DNA of 64,000 nt, from NCBI RefSeq assembly GCF_016801865.2, contig NC_068938.1:116090615-116154614 (forward strand), read 5' to 3'. The translations under genes and the position numbers were made by a program. The notes beneath the pieces were generated by a model. That model saw nothing but the letters and a program-made list of their open reading frames with translations. It searched no databases and was not told the origin of the DNA. This document shows positions 32,313 to 43,448 of the stretch, one piece after another (position 1 is the stretch's first letter; each line of letters begins with the position of its first letter). Origin of the DNA: Culex pipiens pallens (taxonomy: Eukaryota > Arthropoda > Insecta > Diptera > Culicidae).

Positions 32313-32317
32313 TGTAG

Positions 32318-32400
32318 TGAGCGGCCGTGGCTGACTGGTTACGGTGTTTTACTTTGTAAGCGAATGGTCCTGGGTTCGATTCCCATCTGATCTCAACGAG
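32318..32400 (+). repeat. tRNA-like SINE head
   Basis: GCGGCCGTGGCTGACTGGTT (A-box region), ACTTTGTAAGCGAA anticodon-like arm, and GGGTTCGATTCCCATCTGAT (B box) closely parallel the 21834-21905 head. Confidence 0.55.
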
Positions 32401-32454
32401 AAAGTATAGGAAATATGAATTCTTGAAACTCTGAACATAAACGAAAAGTCAAAG

Positions 32455-32530
32455 TCACTCGAGTCGGGGTTCGATCCCTCGTCCTTTGGATTTGTACGTG
32501 AAAATGCAAACCACTAGGCCATCGTGACTT
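32455..32530 (-). repeat. tRNA-like SINE head (antisense)
   Basis: Minus strand GATGGCCTAGTGGTTTGCAT (A box) and GAGGGATCGAACCCC (B box region). Stem pairing is poor, so this is a retroposon head rather than a functional tRNA. Confidence 0.5.
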
Positions 32531-32940
32531 GGTAAGCTAAAACTGGAAATAGAAATACTGTCACCTGTTACCACACTAACTATGTGCTGTTACTACTAAC
32601 TATATACGCGCTGATTCCTTGTCCATAGGGACGTGGCGTTACATCGTGCTGCCATCTGGTTTTTTAAGTGCAAGAGTGGAAAAGTGCTGAGTCATCGTCT
32701 AAAAATAGACGGCGTCCTATCTCGCCCAGCAAAATGAAATCGATAATGTATTTGGTTTCGATGAGAAAAAGTGGAAAACGTGGTCTAAAAATAGCGACGC
32801 CATCCCCCTATTTGACAAGGGTTCGGAAGTTCCCATTGATGCAAACGTTCTTCAGGTCGGGGCTTGTCGATAAAAGCTAAGGTACCTCGCCCTCGGCTAG
32901 CCACCGTAAAAATGGGTCACCGAAGCTCGGCAAAGCTAAA

Positions 32941-33198
32941 AAAAAAGCAAAGCAAGCCACTTTAACGACCCCCGGGTCTTTTGTGGTCTCTGTTGCAAGT
33001 TTCTGCTCATTTCTAGGCGTCCGAAAGTTATGTGTGATGAATCACCCAAAACCTCTTTTACGCAAATGGACCATCGTTTTACTTCCCCATCCGATAGAAG
33101 GCGTAATCAGGCAAATCTCGTCTCGAAAAATGCCACCGGGTCCGTCTGGGATTGAACCCAGGCCTTACTGGGGTGAGAGACTACCACGCTAGTCCAAA
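32941..33198 (-). mobile_element. tRNA-derived SINE (antisense, near full length)
   Basis: The poly(A)/GCAAAGCAAAGC-type tail at 32941 is followed by the GACCCCCGGGTCTTTTGTGG block, the core CCCCATCCGATAGAAGGCGT, and the antisense head with GGGATTGAACCCAGGCC. It is the uninterrupted reference for the split copy at 2205-2512. Confidence 0.85.
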
Positions 33199-33512
33199 TG
33201 CCTATGCGAGTTATTTGCATGTATAGAATGTAGATCTAAAAATACATGGAAACAACTCAATTTGTAAGAAGCGGCCGCGTGGTCCCGTTTGGTTAAAAAA
33301 TATTGTTTACCTGGAATCTTATTGCAAACTTTGCACCAAATTCTCCACCCTTGCAAATAATATCTGCACACCAAATATTTGCACACTTGAATTCCTCCTC
33401 CTTCTCCCCCCGCTCGCCTACAGTATGTAAAAAAAGTATTTACACCCCTTGGGCACTATGCACATATTGTGATGAAACATCTAAACAATTTAATGTTGAC
33501 AGAAACCTAGTA

Positions 33513-34418
33513 CCGTAAACCGGGGTGACTTTGATAGGATTTCGATTTGTTTTTAGAATATTTTCCAACAGGTAAGGTTTTTCTCAAGATTATTATTTTT
33601 AAAACATGTACACTATTTCGGAAAAAAGTTTTTTCAATAATGTTTAGAAAAATAGTTACGTTAAAAATTCTTAGTTTAAATTCCGGGGTGACTTTGATAG
33701 TCATAGTTTTTTCTTGTTAAAATCATATTTAAGATGTTCAAACTTTATTTGTACGCTAAATGTACCATCACTGTAGTAGCTGATATAGTTTTTAAGAAAA
33801 AAAAATCAATGTTTATATTTAGTTAACTAAGTGTATAAGCTTTTTAGCAAAATACATATAAATTTTAGGTAAAATTGTTAAAAAGTCGGAATTTTGCCTG
33901 AAATTTGTTAAAACTAGTTTTGTTTGTAAAATTATCGATTTATATTGCATTTTATACTGAATTCGAAGCACGAATCACAAGTTTTCACATTTTACATGAA
34001 ATTTGTTCAACTGAAATTGCCTTTTAATTTGGAGATTTTTTTTAATTGTGTTTCAAAAACACATATTATTTATTATTTACTAACTTTTTTAACCATCTCC
34101 TAGTGGAAAGTTGTCCAAAGAATCCGAAAATGCATTCCGTTTTCCGATTAAAAATCATGTTCATTGAGAAAATCAAGACACTTTGAGAAGTTTAAAATAA
34201 TGACTTTCATCAACATTTTCTTAACTATAGTTAACTAACTTTTTAAACCTGTCAAAATTTTATGAAAAGTTCTTCTTGAGGTACTTTGAACACTTCTCTA
34301 CCACGGTCAGTATGTTTCTAAACCATTCCTTACGTATTTTAATTGTACTCTTCATTTTGCGAAAAAATCGCAAACCTATCAAAGTCACCCCGGCTATCAA
34401 AGTCACCCCGTTTTACGG
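33513..34418. mobile_element. CCGTAAACCGGGGTGACTTT family, 906 bp (copy 1)
   Basis: Ends CCGTAAACCGGGGTGACTTT and AAAGTCACCCCGTTTTACGG with TA on both sides (33511-33512, 34419-34420). A second subterminal GGGGTGACTTTGATAG repeat lies at each end. The AT-rich interior has no transposase. Near-identical to 43952-44862. The TA target suggests Tc1/mariner mobilisation. Confidence 0.88.
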
Positions 34419-34493
34419 TACTAGGTTTCTGTCAACATTAAATTGTTTAGATGTTTCATCACAATATGTGCATAGTGCCAAAGGGGTGTAAAT

Positions 34494-34918
34494 ACTTTTT
34501 TTGCAATTCCATCGTAAAACTACTTACTTTTCCTGTCATTCTTGAGCAACGAAATAGCCTACTTTTCTGTACCAAAAATAACAGAATCGAATAGCAACAC
34601 TTTTCAAAATAAATGCTGAAAAGTTCTACTTTTCAGCACTGAAATGGGTGCTGAAAAGTTGAACTTTTCAGCACTTGTTTCGAAAAGTAACACTTTTCAA
34701 CATTTTTTTGATTTAAACGATTTATTGACAAAATACATGAAAATTTGACTTAAAATGGGTGTTTTTCGAAATTGCAAAAAATTTTGTATGGTACTCGTTG
34801 CAAAACTTGATTTTTTCAGCACTTTTCGTATTTATCCAACTCGGTGAACCTCGTTGGATAAATGTACGACTCGTGCTGAAAAAATCCTCTTTTTGCAACT
34901 TGTTGCATAAACTACTAT
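34494..34918. mobile_element. TTTTTGCAATTCCGTCGTGA family MITE (copy C, most complete)
   Basis: Inserted in the seven-T run of the right arm of the palindromic element (empty form ACTTTTTTTACATACTG, seen inverted at 33421-33437). Contains TTTTCAGCACTGAAATGG and GGATAAATGTACGACTCGTG blocks shared with the other copies. Confidence 0.85.
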
Positions 34919-35382
34919 TTTACATACTGTATAGTAGTGTGTGTCTCAACTGAGCTTTGATGCTTTACTTTGAATACTTTAGAACTATTTCAAACAAGGG
35001 AGTGTGTCTTATATAGTTTTTTTTCTGCTGCAGTTTGAGGCGTGCACTTTTGGATAGAGCTTTCCACAAGTTGCACGATTGTCTAAAAATCGCTGCAATT
35101 TGCGATATATTCTATTACACTATTGAATATGAATATGAAAAACAAAATTAATGTATTAATTTTATCTTTTAAATCGGAATTGCTCCAAGTTTTAGAAGAA
35201 AAGTGTTTTAAAAATAAGCATTTGCAACTTTCACGAATTAATACCGGAACTGCATCATCGTACGTTTCCATATTGAAGGCAGTGCATAGTCCCGTGTGCA
35301 TGTTAATGTTTTTTTTCCCGAAATAAAGGAAACAGATCAAGCAGGTGGTGTTTTTGCATTAGAAATCCGCAACAGTACTTAC

Positions 35383-35495
35383 ATCCATGTCGGCACTCCT
35401 TGTCCGTAATTATGTCCGTAGCCGCAATGCATAGAAACGATTACAAAGAGAGCAAGAATAAACCACAGATTCGTCTGCGTACTTGTAGAGGCCAT
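35383..35495 (-). CDS. Wnt5: Wnt5 exon 1: start codon and signal peptide
   Basis: The ATG at 35493-35495 opens 37 codons plus two bases: MASTSTQTN, then the hydrophobic core LWFILALFVIVSMHC (signal peptide), then GYGHNYGQGVPTW. The donor GTAAGT is at 35377-35382. Splicing to the acceptor at 10679-10680 gives GVPTWICLGMKSPFIQF in frame, matching the fly Wnt5 junction GVPTWIYLGLKSPF. It is too short for ORF calling. The signal peptide directs secretion, as required for a Wnt. Upstream sequence has GAGA-like CTCTC runs (36350-36400), but the transcription start is not identified and a 5' UTR intron is possible. Confidence 0.93.
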
Positions 35496-35499
35496 TTTC

Positions 35500-37310
35500 G
35501 TTTCACTTTGATTGCCGGTTTTCACTTTTCTTACTCCTTTTTGCTCTTAAAACTGTACAAAAATTTACCACCTTTAAGGTGTTTTGCTGCCGAACATTAA
35601 GCCAACATTATAATTACATTCCTCAACCTCACTCTTCGGCTTTACTTATTCGTTTGCCCGCGGAGGCATGGTTGTTGCTGGCTTCAAAAATGCACATGAA
35701 CTTGATTGAAATATGGATAATTTCTTTTAATTCATTATTTCGTGATCTTTATATTTTCTTCTCCTTTGAAAACACTTTATGCCGGCGAATCTCGCACTGA
35801 TCATTAAAAGCACTTTACCACGAAGGAATTAAAAAGACCAGCAAACAGAGAGCACTATAACAAAATGCTAAATACCACCTGATTGTATGTGGTATGTTGT
35901 AGATGTTGCGGTTGGTCTTTCTGTAGCGGGGCGGCCCCGTGTTTATGCAGACAGTAACAACAACAACAACGAAAACTACGGGCGCACTCTATCTTCGTGA
36001 TCTTTCATTTATGCGGCGTAAACTTGAGCCTTGGCCAGACACAGCGGCGATTCGATGGAGTAAAAAAGCTCTGCATGAGCCTGCAGCTTGCACTTGGACG
36101 AATGACGACTCTGCGGCTTCACTACACTTACTCTTGCCGCAGGCAGCAGCTGCAAAGATTCATGGGTTCAACGGTTTTTTTCTTCTTCATGCAATTACCA
36201 GCGACGCTTTATACCTTTCGTAATTAATAGTATGCATTTTGCTTAATTCGATTTATTTATTTTGCACACGTTCTTAAGTGACTTTTCACATTATGCACTT
36301 CTTGCAGGCAGCAGCACTTTGCTTCTCCTCGTTTCTTCGCCGTTTCGAATTGTTTCCTCTTTCTCTCGTTTGTTTCTTTCGTTCTCACTCTCTCGTACTC
36401 ACTTTACTAAAGGCATATGATCATCACTCGATGCGGTTCTGTTGAACCAGTTTTGGCTCCAATGAATCCTTCAATTTTGTTCCTCCATTCGGCAATGTTC
36501 GGCCATATCAATGGAGCCTCAATTACTATGAAAACGATGCATATTTCGGCGGCATCGGCATTACTTTCGGCACCGTTTCTTCTGTTTATAAAAAAAAAGC
36601 GCGCGCGAATCGATTTTTGATGATGCTCCACTTACATGCCCCGCTGTACAGCACCCAATAAACTCTATTCATTTATAGAGGTTTCCTCCGTCTCACTCCT
36701 TCCTTACGTTCGGCTTGATCTGTAAACATGTATATTTCTTCACTCTTCTCCTTCTGTTCAACTTTTATAGCGCTTCAAATCAACATGTTATTATTTTGAT
36801 TCGATTCTTTCGTGCCTTTTTTCTACGTTCGCTTTTGCACCGCACTCTCTTTGATTTCTCAACATTCAAACAAAAAAGCCGAAACAGGAGGAGGAAGACG
36901 ATTTAATGTTTCCTCTCCTCTCCGTCTTGAAATTCCGACTTGCGACTTGCACTCACTCCAACTTGCGGGCATAAACACTGGCCGGCCAGCTTTTGTCGAG
37001 CCAATGCTAACCGACCGAATAAACGAACCCCGCGCAAAGCACAAATCACTGATCAACAGCAGCGTGGACCTTCGGGTAAATCTTTCTGATGTACCGGCGG
37101 GACGTGCTATGTTTCTCCTTCTGCTCTCGACGATGTTCTGCCACAGACTAAACGAGAGAAGAGCAAAACCAACCGTACGGATCTGTGTACGCAAAGCATA
37201 ATTCATCCCCACCATCGCGACGTTCTGAACTGGCAGCATATTTCTCTCTTTAGTCCAAGGAGGGGTGTGAACGGCCAGAGCTCTGCGTCGATAGTGAATA
37301 CTCAGGGTGG
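35500..37310 (-). promoter_or_regulatory. Wnt5: Probable Wnt5 5' UTR/promoter region (loosely defined)
   Basis: The only sizeable stretch near Wnt5 exon 1 free of recognised transposons. It has repeated CTCTC/GAGAG motifs (36355-36400, 36690-36720), as in GAGA-factor-responsive insect promoters, and splice-like signals on the minus strand (a donor-like GTGAGT near 36400, an acceptor-like TTTTTGTACAG near 35557). Inference only. Confidence 0.25.
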
Positions 37311-37704
37311 ACCAAGATTTCTTTTAAATTTTGAACTCATTAAATTTAATGTTTGAACTGTGTGTCTAATGTTTCAAAAAGTAGTTCCAAAGTATAAAAA
37401 AAATAATATAACGGTAAGTTAGTTAGATACTATATTACATAGAAACAGGACAAATCCCAAAACCGTGAATTGTTTTCGTGAATTCGGGAACCACGCAGGA
37501 ATATATTCTTGTTTATAGTGCAAATGTAACGTTTTTTTTTAATGTCCTACACCCAAAGTTAAAGACCGAGGGGATAGTCCTCCTGAAAAGAAACATGAGG
37601 AAAGTACTATTTTACGAGAGTATAGACCTCTCGCGTGTTCATTCGTTCATTGAAACAGTTCATTTTTTGAGTGGCTTATATGGAGAAATGACCGCCACTT
37701 AGTC

Positions 37705-37790
37705 ACCGAACCATGGTGGCCCATACAGCAACGGCACGGTTCAATATGCCGAAGGTCTTGGGTTCGATTCTTGGTACCGATACTTTTTTT
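37705..37790 (+). repeat. tRNA-like sequence
   Basis: GGTGGCCCATACAGCAACGG followed by CTTGGGTTCGATTCTTGGTA (B box) suggests a retroposon head. Cloverleaf pairing is incomplete. Confidence 0.35.
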
Positions 37791-38054
37791 ATAGATGAAC
37801 TTCTTTGGAAAATTAACCCATGAATAAAGAACTCTCGGTAATTTCGGGATTTATCCTCTCCGTCCGCACACAGTACCATTTTACTACCGATTCGTGCTCT
37901 TCATCCTCTCGTATGCCGATGCCCATTTCTGGGTGCAATTTGGGGTCCCCAGAAACACGTGCACTTTGAATTTATCAAATGTATTTAGACTGGGCCGAAC
38001 GGTTTTTCTCCAAATTCGTATGGAGAATTAGGGCGGTTCGTCGCTGTTACATAC

Positions 38055-38402
38055 AAGCATTTTGGCCACTGAAGCGTTTATTTTCATCATCATTGGCGTG
38101 TAGGCCAGATCTTTGCGCATCTTTTGGTATATATAACATTGAAATTTGGAGCACCCTGGAGCTCGGTACAGACCTTCAAAGTTTGGCATTTTTCGAAAAA
38201 TCGGTCTCGGCAAAAAAGATATGCGTTACATTTTTGAAAAAAAAAAATCTTTTTTACGAGTTAAATCCCATTTAAAATTGAAGGGCGGAGCGCCAGCTCC
38301 TGTTACGTCCAATCATGCTCATATTTTGGATTTGGGCTTAGTATGCCCACCGGAACAAACCCTTGAATTCCCGCCAAAAAGTCATTTTTGTTACACTCTA
38401 AT
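38055..38402. mobile_element. Foldback-like repeat, TTGGCCACTGAAGCG family (copy 2)
   Basis: CATTTTGGCCACTGAAGCGT through GTTACACTCTAAT corresponds to 25015-25424 with internal rearrangement. The shared right end CGCCAAAAAGTCATTTTTGT and central GGAGCTCGGTACAGACCTT confirm relatedness. Confidence 0.65.
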
Positions 38403-38437
38403 GCGCATTCACTTAAACTCCTATTCAAACGGCGTTT

Positions 38438-38563
38438 CCGGAATCGCGAAAAATGTTGTATGAATCTCGATGCAAAATTTGATTTTTTCAGCACTCGTCG
38501 TGTTATGTACGACTCGTGCTATAAAAACATCTTCTGTTTGCACCTTGCTGCATAGACTACTAA
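38438..38563. mobile_element. TTTTTGCAATTC family MITE, 3' part only (copy D)
   Basis: AATGTTGTATGAATCTCGAT...TTTTTTCAGCACTCGTCGTG...GCATAGACTACTAA matches the last about 130 bp of the other copies with extra substitutions; an old fragment. Confidence 0.6.
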
Positions 38564-38569
38564 ATCTAA

Positions 38570-39500
38570 ACACTATTGTCTTGATTAAAATATAATCATT
38601 TGACGGCTTAGATGCCTACCGCACCAACAAACGTTTCTCTCTTCCCCACCAAACGAATCTCTCATTCGGTTCTCTCTGGTGGGTGGAGTTTCAGTCACTT
38701 TTCTCCTCCCGCACATGTACCTGTTTGCCGATAGGGTAATCTTTTTTTGTTTTGATCATGGATTCTCGTTTATTTCTATGCTTGTGGTTGTTGTATCTGA
38801 AATGCAACTTGTTAGAGCTTATGTTGAAGTAGCTCGTTGCTCGACGAACATTACGTCGTGATTGTGCTATCGATAACCGTTGGAGCGTTAGCACAATCAA
38901 AACGATTAGTGAATTAAAAACCTATCCGGTCCTTTTTTCATTCCCTTTCTGAAAAGCTGATGATTGGAAATCAACAAGAAATCTAGTGTTACCGCCAACT
39001 GGGGCGAATTAGGACTACAGTCTGAATAGGGACAGCAGTTGTTGGAGCACCTAAAAGCTTGAAATTTGGAAAATGATGCACTATTTGTGTTGCTCTGTGT
39101 CTGTTATATCCGAAACTAATACAAACTAGCAAAATATTGTACAGTAACAAGACTAAATCAGCTGTCCCAATTCGTCTCATATGTCCCGTTGCGCGTGCAT
39201 TTTGAGCCAACATCAGTTGTATAAAGAAAAAAAAAAATGCCTGCAGGTTTTATGATGATTATGTCGAAATGGTTTTACACTCTTCAACTAATTTATAAAG
39301 CATTGAATTTCCTACAAGAATCTTACTCTTGGTGATGTTTTGGCGAGAGCAGTGCCACTTCTATTTTAATAAAACTTGATGCATCCATGGTAATTTTTTG
39401 TTTCGTTTGGATTTTTTTTTCATTAGTAAATGTTTATAAATTCTGACATAATCAATGCATCAATAATTTATTTACTAACTTGATAATTATTCTGTAATTC
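38570..39500. other. Intergenic, nothing firmly recognised
   Basis: 38640-38760 has TCTCTC-rich sequence. Imperfect GGGACAGC/GCTGTCCC inverse motifs near 39028 and 39165 could bound a degenerate MITE, which I could not confirm. Confidence 0.35.
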
Positions 39501-39502
39501 AA

Positions 39503-40018
39503 CGTGATCGTGCTATCTTTGCGTACGTCGCTTTTTGACGTTCCGAGAAAATCGCGTTTTAACAAACAAACAAAAATATAAAAAATACAGTAGTCGGGCA
39601 TGTACGTGTGTCAAACTGTTTCTCACTGAAATACCTTTCGCCATTGTCGCACTTACAGATATTTTCAGGGTGAGTCGAGATAGCACGGTCAAATCGAAAC
39701 TTCTTTCATCAATGCACGGAATTTTGTTGATCTGTGAAAAGCATTGAAAGCTGCACAAAATGGTGTTAAGGCTTTGAAAGGCATCATTCCCGATCGGCCA
39801 TTTGGCGGCCATGTTTGTTTCAGAAAAACATTTAAATCTCGATTCAGACTGTTTCAATCAAAAAATTGTTTTCTTTGTGTTGTTTGTAGAAGCATTTTAC
39901 ATTAATTCACTATTTCTGGACCCTGAATTCAGAACAGTAATTTCCTCAAACGTGAAAGACACCATCTACCACTTTAACCCAATTTGGTCAATCGCCATGC
40001 GACAAGATTGCACAATCA
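39503..40018. mobile_element. CGTGCTAACTTGTCG family element (copy 3)
   Basis: GATCGTGCTATCTTTGCGTA at the left and GCGACAAGATTGCACAATC at the right are degenerate TIRs. Interior blocks (CATTGTCGCACTTACAGATA, AGCACGGTCAAATCGAAACT) follow the order of the 11158-11518 copy. 40020-40145 continues as the inverse of 13905-14050. Confidence 0.6.
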
Positions 40019-40456
40019 CAACGATTTGTTGGTAGCTATATTATGACAACGACCATTCAGTACTTTTCGAGAAAAACGATTTTTAAAGCTATGAATGATG
40101 GAGGCAAACTTTTTGAAGAAATCGGTTCATATACTAGATAGCAAAAAATGTAGTAATTCAGCTGCGTGTAAAATAAGTTCAAATAAGTTTTATGAAATTT
40201 TATGTAATATTACACCCTGTAATATGTAGCCCACCGACCGAAATGTCAAGCTTATGTATGCGTTTATCTTTTCCATACTTTATCGGTCTAATTGCCATTT
40301 TTTTGTGTTAACAAAAAATGTACATGAGCAATTCTCTGAGATTTCGGTCATTCGATTTTTTCTGTATTTTTTAATCCGGCTGAAACTTTTTTAGTGCCTT
40401 CGGTATGCCCAAAGAAGCCATTTTGCATCATTAGTTTGTCCATATAATTTTCCATA

Positions 40457-40669
40457 CACTAAAACCCCCGATTACGCTCAGGCGTTACGCTTTGTATTTC
40501 GTCGATTTCTCTGAAACGACGCAACATTTTTGCATTTTTTTTAAAGCAATTTATACGTCTTGTGCAGATCTACAAATTGATTTTAAAAGATTGTAGAAAC
40601 ATTACACTGTTTTCGAGAAATCAACCTAACAAAAAGCGTAACGCCTGAGCGTAATCGGGGGTTTTAGTG
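40457..40669. mobile_element. 213-bp MITE, CACTAAAACCCCCGATTACG ends, TA TSD
   Basis: CACTAAAACCCCCGATTACG (40457) mirrors CGTAATCGGGGGTTTTAGTG (ending 40669), with symmetry of about 37 bp. TA at 40455-40456 and 40670-40671. Sibling foldback copies (about 49275 and about 51797) show the empty site CCATACAAATTTGGCAG. Tc1/mariner-type by target. Confidence 0.92.
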
Positions 40670-42332
40670 TACAAATTTGGTAGCTGTCCATACAAAAATG
40701 ATATGTGAAAATTCAAAAATCTGTATCTTTTGAAGGAATTTTTTGATCGATTTGGTGTCTTCGGCAAAGTTGTAGGTATGGATATGGACTACACTGAAAA
40801 AAATTATACACGGTAAAAAAAAAATTGGTGATTTTAACTTTTTGTCACTAAAACTTGATTTACAAAAAAACACTATTTTTATTTTTTTTTATTTTTTGAT
40901 ATGTTTTAGAGGACATAAAATGCCAACTTTTCAGAAATTTCCAGAATGGGCAAAAAATCTTTGACCAAGTTATGATTTTTTGAATCAATACAGATTTTTT
41001 CAAAAAATCGAAATATTGGTCGCAAAAATTTTTCAACTTAATTTTTCGATGTAAAATCGAATTTGCAATCAAAAAGTACTTTAGTGAATTTTTGATAAAG
41101 TGCACCGTTTTCAAGTTATAACCAATTTTAGGTAACTTTTTTGAAAATAGTCGCAGTTTTTCATTTTTTTAAATTAGTTTCCATGTTTGCCCATCTTTGA
41201 AAAAAATATTTTTGAAAAGCTGAGAAAATTTTCTATATTTTGCTTTATTGAACTTTGTCGATACGACCCATAGTTGCTGAGATATTGCCATGCAAAGGTT
41301 AAAAAACAGGAAAATTGATGTTTTCTAAGTCTCACCCAAATAACCCACCATTTTCTAATGTCGATATCTCAGCAACTATAGGTTCGATTTACAATGTTAA
41401 AACATGAAACATTCGTGAAATTTTCCGATCTTTTCGAAAAAAATATTTTCAAAAATTTGAAATCAAGACTAACATTTCAAACGGGCCAAACATTCAATAT
41501 TACGCCCATTTAAAATGTTAGTCTTGATTTTAATTTTTTTAAATATTTTTTTCGAAGAGATCGGAAAATTTCACGAATGCTTCATGTTTTAACATTGAAA
41601 ATCGGACCATTAGTTGCTGAGATATCGACATTAGAAAATGGTGGGTTGTTTGGGTGAGACTTAGAAAACATCAATTTTCCTGTTTTTTAACCTTTGGATG
41701 GCAATATCTCAGTAACTATGGGTCGTATCGACAAAGTTCAATAAAACAGAATATAGAGAATTTTCTCAGCTTTTCAAAAATATTTTTTTCAAAGATGGGC
41801 AAACATGGGCACTAATTAAAAAAAAAATGAAAAACTGCGACTATTTTCAAAAAAGTTACCTAAAATTGGTTATAACTTGAAAACGGTGCACTTTATCAAA
41901 AAATCACTAAAATACTTTTTGATTGCAAATTCAATTTTACATCGAAAAATGAAGTTGAAAAATTTTTGCGACTAATATTTCGATTTTTTGAAAAAATCTG
42001 TATTGATTCAAAAAATCATAACTCGGTCAAAGATTTTTTGCCCATTCTGGAAATTTCTGAAAAGTTGGCATTTTATGTCCTCTAAAACATATCAAAAAAT
42101 AAAAAAAAATAAAAATAGTGTTTTTTTGCAAATCAAGTTTTAGTGACAAAAAGTTAAATTAAAAATCACCAAATTTTTTTTTACCGTGTATAATTTTTTT
42201 TCAGTGTAGTCCATATCCATACCTACAACTTTGCCGAAGACACCAAATCGATCAAAAAATTCCTTCAAAAGATACAGATTTTTGAATTTTCACATATCAT
42301 TTTTGTATGGACAGCTGCCAAATTTGTATGGA

Positions 42333-43175
42333 GCCCGTGGGAGTCGCTCACCCTGCATTCCTGTCACACATGAGGTCTGCACAGCTGATTCCTCGTAGAT
42401 TTTTCCCGCCAGTAATGACAGGAAACGTTGACAAACGGAATATGTGCCAAAATCATAAGTGGTTTTTAACATATGAAGGGAAATCATCGTGAACTGGAAC
42501 TGCCGGTCGTTAGCCCGGGTAAAGTGGAAACGTTGAGATGATTGTTGTCCTCTGCTCTCATCTCGCAAAAAGCCATACAGAGAACCACGTCCCATTAAAC
42601 CGGCTCCGTGGCTTAATGGTTACGGCTTCTGTCTCCCAAGCAGAAGGTTCAGGGATCAAATCCCGGTCGGTACCTTTGAAATTTGGAATCAGGAATTTGA
42701 ATATGAATAAAAACTAAAATGAATCAGGTGGGATTCGAACTCACACCTTTGGATTGGTGGTGGTCTGGGACGCTAAGCAGTCGGCCATCAGAAGGTTTAC
42801 ACTCTAGCAGTGAATTGATCCGTAGTGTTGAAACATGTTATCTCTCTTTTTCTCATATTATTAAATACGCGCTGATCCCTGATTTGCCTGAGGGGATTAG
42901 AAGTCTAAATATAGATCGAGTTTCCTTCAGAAGCTTGCTTCTATGTTTAGGCGGGGCCGAACAATGCCCAGCGACCTCGGAATTGGACCGCAAGGAGCTC
43001 TGTCATTCTGAAATGGGTCGTTGGAAGCAGCGCGAGGGCTATCACCACCTAATACCCGGGACTGAGATAAGTTGTATCAGCATTCGGCATGTACACAGTC
43101 TGATACAAATTATACTTTCCCATAATTTCGCTACCGGTTAGCGGGTATTGGATTGGAGCACACACACACACACAC
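42333..43175 (+). mobile_element. 843-bp retroposon with (CA)n tail and 22-bp TSD
   Basis: ACAGCTGCCAAATTTGTATG-GA occurs at 42311-42332 and again at 43176-43197, a 22-bp target duplication. The insert ends in (CA)n (43159-43178, partly overlapping the duplication). It contains a sense tRNA-like block (42601-42673, GCTCCGTGGCTTAATGGTTA and GGGATCAAATCCC) and an antisense one (42722-42795). An open frame 42719-43141 (140 aa) has no recognised domain. Class uncertain; the long TSD indicates LINE-type integration. Confidence 0.75.
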
Positions 43176-43178
43176 ACA
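43159..43178 (+). repeat. (CA)n microsatellite
   Basis: Ten CA units forming the 3' tail of the retroposon inserted in foldback copy 1. Confidence 0.95.
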
Positions 43179-43345
43179 GCTGCCAAATTTGTATGGAAAA
43201 TTATATGGACAAACTAATGATGCAAAATGGCTTCTTTGGGCATACCAAAAGCACCAAAAAAGTTTCAGCCGGATTAAAAAATACAAAAATTAAAATTAAA
43301 GAAAAAAGACCGATTCCGTAGAGAACTGCTCACATGCAGTGTGTA

Positions 43346-43390
43346 CCGTAAACTGGGGTGACTTTGATAGCCCGGGGTGACATTGCTAGA
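43346..43390. repeat. Truncated CCGTAAACYGGGGTGACTTT end
   Basis: TACCGTAAACTGGGGTGACT and CCCGGGGTGACATTGCTAG resemble one terminus of the 906-911 bp family; no partner end nearby. Confidence 0.5.
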
Positions 43391-43448
43391 AATTTGATTT
43401 GGCCACTAATTTTGATACATCCAATGTAACAGTCACATTTTTGCATAT

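Larger units (their letters stand above)
33421..34929. mobile_element. Palindromic Tc1/mariner-type MITE with two nested insertions
   Basis: The left arm 33421-33510 (CAGTATGTAAAAAAAGTATT...AACCTAG) and right arm 34421-34499 plus 34920-34929 are near-perfect inverse copies of about 90 bp. TA flanks the ends (33419-33420, 34930-34931). The original element was a hairpin of about 182 bp. A 906-bp element now sits at its centre (33513-34418) and a TTTTTGCAATTC MITE sits in the right arm (34494-34918). Confidence 0.85.
10679..35382 (-). other. Wnt5: Wnt5 intron 1 (24.7 kb, phase 2), transposon-filled
   Basis: The donor GTAAGT (35377-35382) follows TGGAT and the acceptor is at 10679-10680. The split codon AT|T joins to give GVPTWICLGMKSPF, corresponding to GVPTWIYLGLKSPF of the fly protein. 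The phase match and residue match at the junction are strong evidence. The intron contains most of the mobile elements annotated between 11.1 and 35 kb. Confidence 0.93.
40326..43331. mobile_element. Palindromic foldback transposon GAGCARTTCTCT family (copy 1)
   Basis: Left end GAGCAATTCTCTGAGATTTC (40326), right end ...TAGAGAACTGCTC (43331), flanked by ACAT at 40322-40325 and 43332-43335 (4-bp duplication). The arms are inverse copies for about 900 bp around a centre near 41495. No transposase. A 213-bp MITE (40457-40669) sits in the left arm and an 843-bp retroposon (42333-43175) in the right. Confidence 0.85.

Noticed and set aside
42719..43141. 140-codon ORF in the (CA)n-tailed retroposon
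   Set aside because: Starts within an antisense tRNA-like block and shows no recognisable domain.
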